Numbered from the stretch's first letter, positions 34,794 through 45,800 are shown. The stretch: DNA of 64,000 nt from Arcuatula senhousia (GCA_963971305.1 OZ020303.1:64666867-64730866); one strand, 5' to 3'. Program-made: numbers and translations. The notes: generated by a model from the letters alone, not told the origin.

Positions 34794-35802
34794 TTATACG
34801 ACCGCAAATTTTTTGTAGACATTTGGTTTCCATGCGATAACTTGAGTAAACATTGACCGAATGTTACGCAATTTTGATATGATGTTAGTTATTAAGGGAA
34901 GTTGGTATTGTATTTGGGGTTTGTGGCCTCTACCGTTTAAGTAAAAAGGGCCGAAAGGGGCTAAAACGGGTGTATTGACAAAACTGTTTATTTATAGAAT
35001 GTTTATTATTCATTCAATTTTGAAAATTCTTTTTTATTGAATTCCTCATTAATTCTGTCAGCTAAATGTGTCTACGGTTTTAATATACAATGCTACAGAG
35101 GGGGGGGCAAAAAGGGGCCACGCCCTAAAAATCAACTTTTTTATTTGTTGTCCGATTTTCAAATCTTTTTTTAATTGGAATCCTTGTGAAAATCCCTGCC
35201 TGCATTTTTCAATCAGATTTGCAATATCTATTACATGTACCATTTTTGAGAAATTAGGGGTCAAATGGGTAAAAAATGCAATATTTAAAGTCTGTCTAGG
35301 CAAATGGTTTTACCCCAAAAAATTAGCTGTGTAGTGGGCCAGCCAATTGTTATGAAGTGTTAATATGATGGTTATATCCACTGCAGAAAGGAAGGTACTT
35401 TATTTTAGGTTTGTGGCCCCTGCCGTTTTAGAAAAAAAGGGCCAAAAGGGAGTTTTTATTTTTGACCAGATTTAAAAAAAAATTCATTGGAATTCTTGTG
35501 AAAATCCCCGACTGTAATTCTCAACAAGATTTGCAATATTTACATTTTTTTTTTAAATTAGGGGTCGAAAGGGCCAAATATGTCAATATATATATAAGAC
35601 TTTTTCTATTATATGTTGATGTAAATAAATATATGTGTCAAATATGCATTTTAAAGTCCACCACAGGATGCATGTGTCAAAAAGCTTTGTAAGTCCACAA
35701 TGGGCTGCATGTGACCAAAGAAATTGACTATCCATATTGGGCCTCCAGAGTTCAACTTGTTGTGGTCGTATCATGCTGCACTCGGCGTAACTTTTTATTA
35801 AG
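34794..35802 (+). repeat. TACGACCGC repeat family, least interrupted copy
   Basis: It starts TTTTTATACGACCGCAAA and ends TGGTCGTATCATGCTGC..CTCGGCGTAAC. About 1 kb long, with two related internal segments (GTATTGTATTTGGGGTTTG; TCCGATTTTCAAATC). It is the reference used to see the insertions at 11936 and 15983. The function is unknown. Confidence 0.65.
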
Positions 35803-35879
35803 AAATAGTCGTAAGAGTATAAAATATGCCGGGAGGAAACGGACATAGTTTGTAAAAAAAACCAGAGGTACCCTTAGAG

Positions 35880-37600
35880 CATTCGAATTTCAAAAGTCCA
35901 AAACAGCAAAGACAAAATCAGTTAACACAAACACAAAGCACAAAGAAACAGATAACATAAGATACACGAAATCAAACATCATTATACATATGTACCGAAA
36001 AGACAAAGACAAATTCAGTAGACAAAAAATCATCACAACGATACAATGCGAACAACAAACAAAAACACGCATAACAATTACTTAATAAAAGCATTATCAA
36101 CGTGAACTCAAGCCGAAACGAGATTGAACTCCGGTACTCCGGAAAAGTAAGCAACTCCTGCTTGCTATAGCACGCCCGTCACGTTGCGTTGCCAAATATC
36201 GATTTAGTGTTGGTCAAATCCGGAAAGGATGACATTACCAAACTCTATATATCACACCAACATCTGTGCTCATCTAAGAGATAGAAATCCCGTATATGTC
36301 GACAAGCACATGATGTCTTCCGTAAAATTTTTTGAGCGGTGACAACAACCTGGGAGCAAAGTACCGCTGTGTTAATAATGTGCATGCTTGTCAGCTGTGT
36401 AGCTCTATCAACCGAGGAAGAACAACAAAATAGCAATCAACAATACAAACTCAAGTCGAAATGAGAATGAACTCAAACTCTCCGGAAGGTAAGCAGAAAA
36501 CTTGTAGAAAATTCTCTATTTCATTAAAAAGCTATATCCCTTCAGATCGCATTTTTCTTTCTCATGTGGGTTGGTCATGTTCCGAAAAAGATTGCAATTT
36601 ACAATTTAAAAAATCCGAATTGTCCGAAACGGCAAAAACGAAATACATCAACACAAACGAGTAAGACACGAAGAAACAGACAAAACAAAAGTAACTGAAC
36701 AGCAATCAGCAACACAAACTCAAGTCATAATGAGTGAATTCCTGAAGGAATAGCAGCTCTAAGACTTGCTTGTTGTGACACACTCGTCACAACTGATGCG
36801 TTATTCCAGAGACTGTGGGACTTATAATTTCCTTGATAGAGCGCCAAGTCTTTTACAAAAGTTGCTAACTTATGTTGTTTCTCGGTTGTTGTATTCTTTT
36901 AAATTTGGGATTTATATCTCTCAGATGAGTAAAAAAGTGAGTTTGTTAAAGGTTTCTGCTTGTCATTTTTTAACGGGTTTAGTCTGAATTAACCGTTAGC
37001 AATGCGACGAGTGTGTCGCAACATGCAAGAGCTGCTATTCCTTCAGGAATTCACTCATTATGACTTGAGTTTGTGTTGATCTGGATCTGACGGAATCTTG
37101 ATTTAAAGTTGAAGTCATCATGTTAGTCATAGAGCTCCTTGATTGTCTAGATGTAGATTCAAATATGAAGCAGACTTTCTGGAATCCGTTGTGTCCTTTA
37201 TCTCAAGTGTTTCGATGTGACAGACTGAAAAAGTCGCCAAATCGAGGATTGTTCAGTAAGTTATCATCAGTATAACGGAAGACGAGGTTAAAGGATAAAT
37301 ATAGCTAACGATGTTTTTAGTCTATGAATGAAGACACGAATCAGCTCGAAAAGGTGCAACAATAGTGTCTATTGGAATGCTGATAGTCAATTGAAAAAAA
37401 ACACGTCCAGCAAACTGCATATGCACAAATATAGGAACATTGTCCATACAAATGTTAAGTATTTCGATTATTTGCTCCTTTTAAAATTTGTCCTTTCTCT
37501 TGGACTGATTGATGACAAAATAAGTCTACCTGTATTTGCATTTTCGACAATTGAAAACCTGCTTGTGAATAAAATCATTTGGAATTATCTTCTTATCATC
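35880..37600. pseudogene. rearranged fragments of the YIDD-type retroelement
   Basis: 36130-36400 and 37100-37350 read on the minus strand, the latter giving FNLVFRYTDD (a changed YIDD box) in a region with several frame breaks. By contrast 36780-36990 reads on the plus strand as QLMRYSRDCGTYNFLDR and GIYISQMS, the C-terminal pattern of the same family. The strand switch is bounded by the inverted repeat at 36711-36791 / 36998-37077, so a segment has been inverted. All pieces are non-functional. Confidence 0.55.
36711..37077. repeat. inverted repeat bounding an inverted retroelement segment
   Basis: 36711-36760 and 37028-37077 are perfect 50-bp inverted copies (they include GAATTCCTGAAGGAATAG). 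After a 4-nt indel the match continues through GACACACTCGTC on both sides, for arms of about 78 bp. Confidence 0.85.
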
Positions 37601-37720
37601 TGAAATGGCTTCGTTGAAAGCTGCTGGCGGTTGTCCATTGTGGATTTTCTGCATTGTCGCTTGATTGTGGGCTGTGTCGCGCACACTTATTCCACATCTC
37701 ATTATTTTCTATGTAATCAC
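37601..37720 (+). pseudogene. retroelement 3'-end segment (CACTTATTCCACATCTC)
   Basis: GTGTCGCGCACACTTATTCC then ACATCTCA recurs at 57985-58020 and 60720-60760, always on the plus strand. I infer it is the 3' region of the YIDD-type element. Confidence 0.4.
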
Positions 37721-37852
37721 TTAACCAATAAGAGGCAATGTGGTACAATCGCACATATAAGCAGACTTTAAAATATTAGTCTTTAAATGTTAAGGTCCTG
37801 TGATGCATTTTTGTTATTGAAAATTTCTCTACTTGTGGCATGCCACTGACTG

Positions 37853-38080
37853 ATGGGTATTTATAGTCGTCGTGACTATAGGGGAATGCCCCTCTGCATC
37901 GACTATTACCATTTAAGGTAAAGACTCGCTATGTGCCATGGGTCGTCCAGCCCATGACACACCACCGCCAGTGTTAGCTGCTCCAGAGTATCCGTTGTTG
38001 TCGCTGGAACAGTGCCCGTCTTGCACCACGGGGAGGTACTGGTCGGAATTTGCAAGACTGGTCTGCCACAGTGGATATGA
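37853..38080 (+). mobile_element. ~210-bp SINE-like element, diverged copy
   Basis: It matches the copy at 52050-52256 read on the opposite strand: GATGGGTATTTATAGTCG, GACTCGCTATGTGCCATGGG and CCAGCCCATGACACACCACC, then GTACTGGTCGGAATT. An internal segment has diverged (AGAGTATCCGTTGTTG). Confidence 0.7.
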
Positions 38081-38377
38081 TCTTCAAATAAGGAGAGACT
38101 TTCGCGATTCATATATGATATGATCATGATTAAATTTATTACATGCATCTCTATATTCCAGCTCACAGTCTTTTAAGGAATTAAACAATACGTTCAGTTA
38201 ACAGGAAATGCTGCAAAAGTTACTGCGGTTTTTTTTTTATATTTTGAACATGCCACTGTTGGCCTGTATTATATAGGTTCCGTTCACCCAATACATTATA
38301 AATATTGAGTTGGTGTGGAAGGACTTGAAAACAGGTTTGTACAATAAACAATCAAAAGTTTATATAAGAAAATGTCA

Positions 38378-38383
38378 TTTATT
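38378..38383 (-). terminator. poly-A signal AATAAA of the dynein-domain gene
   Basis: AATAAA on the minus strand begins 14 nt after the stop codon at 38398-38400. This closes the gene model as a complete 3' end. Confidence 0.65.
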
Positions 38384-38397
38384 GCACATTATTTGTT

Positions 38398-38625
38398 TTA
38401 TGAGAGCAAAGGTTTATCATGAAATGTCGACACAGCATAACGACCTTGTGTACGTTTATCTTCTTTTTGCTCCGATTTTTCGTTTTTATAGTGTCTGTCA
38501 TATTGGTCCAAAGCATGAAGCCATTCACACAAATATTTGGCAGCCGCGGCTACTTTTGCAGAATGCTCGGGGTCAAAATCTTCCCTGTTCAGATAATTGG
38601 TTCGAACGTCAGACATTGCGTCGGT
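38398..38625 (-). CDS. dynein-type microtubule-binding domain gene, last exon
   Basis: This exon supplies the second half of a dynein stalk-tip microtubule-binding domain. A strong acceptor (TTTTCTTTTTTTTTCAG) precedes codons TDAMSDVRTNYLNRED, then DPEHSAKVAAAAKYLCEW and LHALDQYDRHYK, the conserved pattern that leads from the tip back into the second stalk helix. In a real dynein the second coiled-coil helix and AAA5 should follow; here the frame ends after 75 residues with a polar tail (KSEQKEDKRTQ) and a stop, then AATAAA. Phase 0 joins it to the exon at 41634-41828, from which it is separated by a 3.0-kb intron holding a foldback element. Family assignment is from residue pattern, not a search. 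Confidence 0.75.
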   Translation of the reverse strand, partial: TDAMSDVRTNYLNREDFDPEHSAKVAAAAKYLCEWLHALDQYDRHYKNEKSEQKEDKRTQGRYAVSTFHDKPLLS

Positions 38626-38888
38626 CTGAAAAAAAAAGAAAATTAAATTAAATACAAAGGTTATGTAGTTTTAATGAGTTAAGATATTTCGCCACTCTAC
38701 AAATGAAGACAGGACATGTTAGTTCCTGCAGACTGAACTGACACGTATCATTTTAAAAGAAGTGTTATCAACACTTAAGTTTTCCATGAGACGTTCCCCA
38801 TAGGTATTATTTGACAAACTGAACGACCTCAATTAAAAATATATGCAGAATATAACAAAATAATGTTTTTGTATTTTTATTTTATTTT

Positions 38889-38990
38889 TAATAAGTCATA
38901 AGTCATAAGTTTATTGAGCAAATTACACCTCAAGGGGTCAATAGCTACAAACAAAACAAACATTCAAAACAAAGAAACAATTAAGAAATA
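38889..38990 (-). mobile_element. LINE 3' stub with (ATGACTT)n tail
   Basis: On the minus strand CCTTGAGGTGTAATTTGC is followed by CAATAAACTT and ATGACTTATGACTTATT, the same hexamer-plus-short-tail layout as the LINE end at 19132-19159 but with a different tail. Nothing of the coding region remains. Confidence 0.5.
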
Positions 38991-39119
38991 GTATTGCCCC
39001 CTGTCCTCAGTGAAGAGACTGTTTCAAAAAGGAGCCCAGCAATCTCACATGTTCCTTTGAATCCGGATTCAATATATATTTCAGTTTATCTTCTTCATTC
39101 ATTTGATCAAAAATATCCA

Positions 39120-41234
39120 CACTATGCCATGTTGGTACTCTATGAAATGTTATTTCCCGTGCCGGGTACTGTTATTTCCCCAATTGTGCATCACGTGGTT
39201 TTCTTAAATTGATTACCGACACCTAAATTTAAAGATTCTGAAGCAAAACGGTATTGCTAACCTGTAAAATGGAAAGTATACTACTTTTATGAACATTTCA
39301 AATCAAACCTTTAAAAAATTGAAAAGTAAAAATGTCTGTGAAAACTTTTATTTGATATTTCTTGCTGGAAAATTAGCACATTAACTGAAATATTTGATTG
39401 ATTGTCTCTTAAAAACAAATAAAACAATGACCATGCATTAAATCATGAATTAAACCCATCATAAAAATCATTTTTCATCCTTTCTCATGCGTTTTGATAT
39501 TGACATCAATATTATTTGTTGTGATATTCAACGATTAGTTGCAGTGGGTAATTTTAAAATTGTACTGTTATTTCGCGTGGTAAATCTGGTATGGTACTGT
39601 TATTTCTGGTTAGAAAATTTACTATGGTACTGTTATTTCCTGTAAAAGGGAAACTGTATTTTATGCCCTCGCTTAATTATGAGGATAATATAGTGATAGA
39701 AATGTACGTCCGTGACACCTTTGAGTTACACTTTTATATCAACCACTTTATTTGTATATATGAAACATTTAAACAATCTGTGTGACCTTCTGTAGATGCG
39801 CATCTCCTTTATCATTTCTATAATTAAGTCTGATAAATATCTTACTCTGTTATTCACAACACCTAATTAACCTCTTAATAAATCTCCATTGGACTTTCAA
39901 TACTACATTAATGTTCTATTTGAATATTTTATCTTGTTAGTTATTTTTGTTTTGTTTGTTGGTTTAGGTTGTTGTTTTTTATCTTCTTTTTTTCTGGGAA
40001 GGGGGGGGGGTAGAATTTATTTGTGATTGGCGGGTCACAGTCTGCTCAAAAGTGCATCCTTAATTTGGTACTTTTTCTAATCTGGTCTGCTTCGAGACTG
40101 GTCTACTCAAGGTCTGCTCTAAATATGGTTTGGTCTGAACTCAGGCGGACCAGGCCTACATAGAACAATCTAGACCTAGAGAACCTCTGGTTTACTTTTT
40201 AAAGGTAAACTGTTTTGTTTTGGCTACGAGTCGAAAAATAATGGTCATGTGCATATGAATTGGTCTTCCACCTCACGAAGTTAGGTGCACTGTCTAGAAT
40301 ATCTAGTGTTTTTTAGTTCCCTATCGGCGACAGTCGAAAGGAACTATAAGTTTGCACGTCTAGCTGTCCGTCACGCCTCAGTTTTCCGCACTTTTTGTAC
40401 TAAACCCTTGCAGATAATGATCTGATTTTTTATATGTGAGTCTACCATAACGAGTTACAGATCAAGTTTGCGTTTTGATCCGGTTTGCGCATTTTTACGG
40501 GTCCTTTGAATTACTGAACAAACTGCACTTTTTTATTAACACTTTTGTAAATAATAAACTGATCAAGTTTAAGTTTTGTTTCCTTACACTAATTTTTACC
40601 AGAGACTGCGATATGACGCCGGTAGGGGGACTATGTATTGATTTGCAATACTCTCAGAATGCTTGTTCAATTGTTCACCATCAATTCTTGCAAAAATTTG
40701 AACAAAGTTTTAAGTTATCACATGAAATATCAGTACCAAACCACAGGAAATAACAGTACCTCATGCATATTTGCCACGCGAAATAACAGTACAATTTTAA
40801 AATTACCCACTGAAACTAATCGTTGAAAATAACAACAAATAATATCGATGTCGATATCAAAACGCATGAGAAAGGATGAAAAATGATTTTTATAAAAGGT
40901 TTAATTCATGATTTAATGCATGGTCATTGTTTTATTTGTTTTTAAGAGACAATCAATCAAATATTTCAGTTAATGTGCTAATTTTCCAGCAAGAAATATC
41001 AAATAAAAGTTTACACAGACATTTTTACTTTTCAATTTTTTAAAGGTTTGATTTGAAATGTTCATAAAAGTAATATACTTTCCATTTTACAGCTTAGCAA
41101 TACCGTTTGGCTTCAGAATCTTTAAATTTAGGTGTCGTTAATCAATATAAGAAAACCACGTGATGCACAATTTGGGAAATAACAGTACCCGGCACGGGAA
41201 ATAACATTTCATAGAGTACCAACATGGCATAGTG
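39120..41234. mobile_element. 2.1-kb foldback element with ~500-bp inverted arms
   Basis: The left arm (39120-39648) and right arm (about 40742-41234) are long inverted copies of high identity, ending CACTATGCCATGTTGG / CCAACATGGCATAGTG. Both arms contain a repeated motif GTACTGTTATTTC at their outer and inner edges, with one extra copy on the left. The 1.1-kb centre has a poly-G run (40003-40012) and a TTCCCTATCGGCGACAG phrase but no transposase. No target duplication was found. It sits in an intron of the dynein-domain gene. Confidence 0.85.
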
Positions 41235-41633
41235 AAGGCTTTTAAAAAATCTTTACGTAAATTTTCATTCAAAGTGCATTTAATGGTATTTCTATATGTG
41301 TACTTTTTGGGTTGGACATTGTTTTACATTTTGAATTAGTAATTCTAGGATATTTGCCTCAAGTTTATACATGAATAAACTTCTTTTCGGTATGCGGCAT
41401 TTTGATGCAATTTTCTATCGTATAATTTTAGAACAACTTTGTCGTGTTTGTTATGTTATTTATTTGCGTTACTGTTGAACGTTACCCTTTTGTAGAACAA
41501 GATTTACAGTATTTCAAAATTATATTCTTTAAAAATCGGAAGCATTAAGCGCAACCATTTTGCTGCCTTAATGTTAGAGACATTGCATCTTCTAAAATGG
41601 TTTGTGCCCTTGTCTATACTATTATCAACTTAC

Positions 41634-41828
41634 CGGAATATTATCTTTATCCAAGTTTTTCATTTTCATAACAAATGAGTCGCAATTAGCCAACTGCTTT
41701 TGTATGTCCCTCCATTCACAAGGTTGTTTTAAAGCTCCGATTATGATACACGTGGCTGTTAGTACATCTTTAACCAACTGTGGAGGGTTAGCGAGACTTT
41801 TTATGATTTTCAAGTCCTCTTTACATCG
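41634..41828 (-). CDS. dynein-type microtubule-binding domain gene, middle exon
   Basis: Sixty-five codons lie between a good acceptor (TTTTACTCATTTTAG) and a consensus donor (CCG|GTAAGT), phase 0 at both ends. The translation RCKEDLKIIKSLANPPQLV, then a VLTATCIIIGA segment and MKNLDKDNIP, follows the dynein stalk-tip pattern. The invariant NPP turn is where the first stalk helix meets the microtubule-binding domain. The hydrophobic helix after it and the DKDNI box are typical of axonemal heavy chains. No P-loop or AAA sequence is found near it. Confidence 0.78.
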
Positions 41829-42399
41829 CTAAAATGAGTAAAACACGGAAAGAATTAATGCAAATCATAATGTAAAATATATTAATAAACTCGAAAAATA
41901 CAGAATTCTGTATGTTCATGTAGATAACTTATACATGTATGTATATTGGTTTGACCATTCAGGTATTTCAAAAGATATGGTGGGTTGAGTGACTTTTACA
42001 TGTCTTCTAGACCTTTTATTGAATATGAAGGAAGTAAAACAGATACCTCTATTCTTTATATTTACACCCAAGCTCTACTGTTTTAACTATATAGATCTGA
42101 GCTAAATGAACTTCTCCGATATATCCTCCAGGATTAAAGAATGTATCATACCTACTTCAATTGCATAAGGTGTCTATATTTCACATGTACAGCTTATTTG
42201 ATATGTCAGGGCTTGTTCAAACTTTTTTTATCTGAAACCAATGTCTCTGTGGCCGACTTTTATATAGATCTTAGATCAAAGTTATATTAAAAAATATGTC
42301 TCAAACGATCTCTTAAAAAAACTTCCCGTCGTTACTTACCATCCTCAATAGTCAAAACAGTTTTTTTCTACCTTTATAAAATGTTTTAATTTCTAGATT
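41829..42399. other. intron sequence, nothing recognised
   Basis: Part of the 3.4-kb intron between the exons at 41634 and 45233. AT-rich with no repeat match. Confidence 0.4.
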
Positions 42400-42530
42400 C
42401 AATCTCCCATGGATCTAAATTCAGGGAACCACAACGTATAAATTGGAACCATAACTTTAAGATCGTGATGGGCGCTGTGGAGGATTATGCCAGAGCATGG
42501 ATACAGCGGGTAGTGGACCAAGAAACAGAA
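42400..42530 (+). pseudogene. YIDD-type retroelement, N-terminal fragment
   Basis: The plus strand reads REPQRINWNHNFKIVMGAV then EDYARAWIQRVV, matching the residues around 27030-27160 of the minus-strand relic (EDYARKW). Only about 40 residues remain. Confidence 0.55.
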
Positions 42531-42825
42531 AATTGTCGTATGACTAGTTCAGGACTATGTTTTCAATTTTTGGGGAAAAAATAAATTGTCCTTGACCCAG
42601 AAAGAAAAAAAATGTTTTGGTGAGCCTGGGCTACACAGCGTAAACAAAATTGCGAATAGAAAAATTGTTTTCGGTGTCGCTCAAAAAAATTCTCTTCTTC
42701 GAAAAATTTTGAAAAAAATAAATTGTCGAGGGGGGGAAATCCATACCCCCAGAATTTCAAATGGTTGCTGCCTTAGAGCCCTCGTTTGGCTGTTTGCTGT
42801 ACTAAGATGAGAGGGTGGACTTTTT

Positions 42826-44632
42826 AGCTCACCTGGACCAGGTGAGCTATTGCCATCACTTGGCGTCCGTCGTCGTCTGTCGTCTGTCGTCCGTTAACAA
42901 TTTTTCAAACATCTTCTCCTCTGAAACTACTGAACAGAATTTAATGAAACTAGGTATGAATGGTTCTTAGAGTGTCATGCACCAAACCTATGTGTCGATT
43001 TCTGATCCCTCAAAAAACATGGACGCTGTTACTAAAAAGGTGAGGGGGGTCAGACTACTGTTTTTGGCTTGTAAATCGAAAAGTATAAGAGATAGATGAA
43101 ATCTGATGTCACCTTGCTGCTTCAGTGTCAAAAGTTCTACTTAAGTCTCCATTTGGTCAAAGTTGTCAGATGATCCCTTATAGGGTTTACAGCCCCTTAA
43201 AGGTGAAAAATAGCATTTTTTCATGTTTTTAGCTTATAGAATGAAAACTATTGCAGATAGAGAAGAGCTGTTGCTTGCTTAAATGTTCAGCTCATTAAGC
43301 TCTACAAAAGTCGTCATATGTCGAAGTTGTCAGATGACACCTTATAGGGAATACAGCCCCTTAAAGGCGAAAAATAGTGTTTTTGGCCTATAGAATGAAA
43401 ATTATTGCAGATAGAGAAAAGCTGTTGCTTGCTTAAATGTTCAGCTCATTTAGCTCTACAAAAGTCTCCATAGGGTCAAAGTTCTCACATTAACCCTTAT
43501 AGGAGTTCCGGCCCCTTAAAGGCGAAAAATAGTGTTTTTGGCCTATAGAATGAAAACTATTGCAAATAGAGAAAAGCTGTTGCTTGCTTACATGTGCAGC
43601 TCATTAAGCTCTAAAAAGGTCTCCATTATAAGGGTTGAAGTTGTCACAAGACCCCTTATTAAGGTTACAGCCCCTCAAAACCAAAAAATAGTGTTTTGGC
43701 CTATAGAATGAAAACTTTTGCAGATAGAGAAAAAGTGTTCCTTGCTTAAATGCTCAGCTCATTTAGTTCTACAAAAGTCACCATAGAGTCAAAGTTTTCA
43801 AATGACCCCTTATAGGGGTTACAGCACCTTAAAGGCGAAAAATAGTGGTTTGGCCTATAGAATGAAAACTATTGCAGATAGAGAAAAGCGGTTGCTTGCT
43901 TAGATGTTCAGCTCATTTAGCTCTACAAAAGCATTCATAGGGTCAAAGTTGTCATATGACCTCTTCTAGGGATTACAGCCCCTAAATTATTATGTTTTCA
44001 TGCTTTTGGCCTATAGAATGAAAACTATAGCAGATAAAGAAAAGTGGTTGCTTGCTTAAATGTTCAACTCATTAAGCTCTCAAAAAGTCTCCATAGAGTC
44101 AATGTTGTCAGATGACCCCTTATAGGGGTTATGGTCCTTAAAATAACATTTTGCATGTTTTTGGCCTACAGAATAAGAACTATAATTGCTGAAAGAGAAA
44201 AGCTGTTGCTTGCTTAAATGTTCAGCTTATTTAGCTCTACAAAAGTTTCCATAGGGTCAAAGTTGTCAGAATGACCCCTTACAGGGGTTATGCCCCCTCA
44301 AAGGTAAAAATAATGTTTTTGGTCTAAAGAATGAAAAAAATTGCAGATAATGAAAAGCTGTTGCTTGCTGAAAGATTCAGTTCATTAAGCTCTACAAAAG
44401 TATTCTTTTGGTCGAAGTTGACAGGTGACCCCTTAAAGGGGTTATAAAGGGTTTATGGCCCTTTAAAAGTGAAAAATAGTGGTTTTTTTGCTTATAGAAT
44501 GAAAATGATTGCAGATAGAGAAAAGCTTTTTCTTGCTTAAACATTCAGCTCATTTAGCTATACAAAAGTCTTCATAGGGTTGACATCACGCTCAAGACCA
44601 GGTGAGCGATTCAGGCTCCTGGGAGCCTCTTG
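42826..44632 (+). mobile_element. GCTCACC-family element, copy in the dynein-domain intron
   Basis: The head AGCTCACCTGGACCAGGTGAG is a local palindrome over CACCTGGACCAGGTG. A GTCGTCTGTCGTC tract and about nine tandem units of 150-165 bp follow, each with AGATAGAGAAAAGCTG. The tail is CCAGGTGAGCGATTCAGG plus the GGCTCCTGGGAGCC palindrome. It is among the best preserved members. Confidence 0.8.
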
Positions 44633-44650
44633 TTTATCAATATTATGTCT

Positions 44651-44803
44651 CACGACCATGCTGTGACTTGTATTATTACCGGAACCTCAAATAGCAAAGG
44701 AAAAGGGATATTTTGCTATAAACCTTGGTTAATACCCACCATTTCTTTCGAAATGCCTGACCGAGGTCAGAACTATGGTGATCCTCCATTTCTCCGGTAT
44801 GTC
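44651..44803 (+). CDS. possible short coding exon, unknown
   Basis: ATG begins an open frame of about 51 residues (MSHDHAVTCIITGTSNSKGK, later FEMPDRGQNYGDPP) ending at a donor-like CCG|GTATGT. A pyrimidine-rich tract and TTTTAG lie only about 37 nt further, probably too short for an intron. I do not recognise the protein. It lies just after the GCTCACC element and opposite the dynein-domain gene's first intron, so it may be chance. Confidence 0.2.
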
Positions 44804-45232
44804 TTATCTGTTTTTTTCTTTCTTTTCTTTTAGACATTTGAGATTGTAGCTTTTTATGACCATTCTTTGCTTTTCGAAAGTAAATATTTCACTTTTGAAC
44901 GACACGTTGTATACAATAAAGATAGATAACAACATTTGTTTTAGTGTAATGAACACCGTATTAAATTATGGGATTTTTGACAGCGAGGGATCTGATCATT
45001 TATCATTACCAAGCACAAAAATAAGAAATCAGAACGATTTCGTCACTTTGTCAATTGGTTCCCAGTTTTTTAACCATTATTTTAACACAAAATATGTGAG
45101 TTTTCTTCATGGACAAACTAATTCAATCACGCAAAAACATAAACAAAACAAAACAAGGAACCCTAACGCATTTGCTGTATAAAACACGAGACTGAGTTGA
45201 AAATCTAATTCAATTTTGACAATAAATCTTAC

Positions 45233-45289
45233 TTGTTCGAGTTTGAAAATTCTTTTGAGTTCAGCTAGATCTGGTACGTCTGATGACAT
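45233..45289 (-). CDS. dynein-type microtubule-binding domain gene, probable first coding exon
   Basis: ATG (45287-45289) opens 19 codons, MSSDVPDLAELKRIFKLEQ, ending at a consensus donor (CAA|GTAAGA) in phase 0, the phase needed by the exon at 41828. The heptad-like ELKRIFKLEQ could cap the short remainder of the first stalk helix. The same segment is also open upstream of the ATG without a strong acceptor, so an earlier exon cannot be excluded. With this start the protein would be 159 residues: a 25-30 residue helix, the microtubule-binding domain, and a polar tail. Confidence 0.5.
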
Positions 45290-45662
45290 CTTAAACCAAC
45301 TCCGTTTGAAAATTATATACCTTAATGTTCAAAATAGAATGATGTGTAATATTTAAAGGTTTTAATCTATATGTGTTTTTCTTAATTTCGTTTGGTGGAA
45401 TGGTGACTTCAGCGGGTATTATTGGCTTTTGTCCCTTTAATTTTAAATGGTTCAGTATCTGTAGTATTAAAGAAGCGTATTGAAATTGTAATTGTAATTC
45501 TATAACTACTTTGTTGTGAAAAAAAATACAATATACAAGTTAAGTTTTTAAATAACACTATTTCAATGAGTAAAGAAAAATCAATAACGATCGAAAACCT
45601 TATAATTTTGTGGGAGTTTTTAAGAAAATAATTTTAAACTGGGTGACATCATTTTATCCAGA
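45290..45662. promoter_or_regulatory. region upstream of the putative first exon; no motif recognised
   Basis: This would hold the promoter of the dynein-domain gene if 45289 is the start. I see no TATA or initiator element that stands out from the AT-rich background. Confidence 0.2.
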
Positions 45663-45800
45663 TTAATCACTGCTGGTGGACCAGAGGTCCCCGAGGGTTA
45701 TCACAAGCCTGGTCGTCATACTTATCTGACACGAGTTTACCAAACAATTTCTAGCATTTTGTCATTGAAATTCCCGATTGTTAAATTAAAATTCATTTCC
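45663..45800 (-). repeat. fragment of the 382-bp unit, minus strand
   Basis: CTGCTGGTGGACCAGAGGTC, CGAGGGTTATCACAAGCC and TCTGACACGAGTTTACC match the reverse complement of 5640-5700. Confidence 0.75.

Larger units (their letters stand above)
38626..41633 (-). other. intron of the dynein-domain gene
   Basis: It runs from GTAAGT at 41633 to TTTCAG at 38626. It holds a LINE stub (38889-38990), a foldback element (39120-41234) and about 400 bp of plain AT-rich DNA. Confidence 0.65.

Noticed and set aside
39120..41234. Assignment of the foldback to Transib because of CACTATG ends
   Set aside because: The 5-bp target duplication expected for that superfamily is absent, and the long arms are unlike it.
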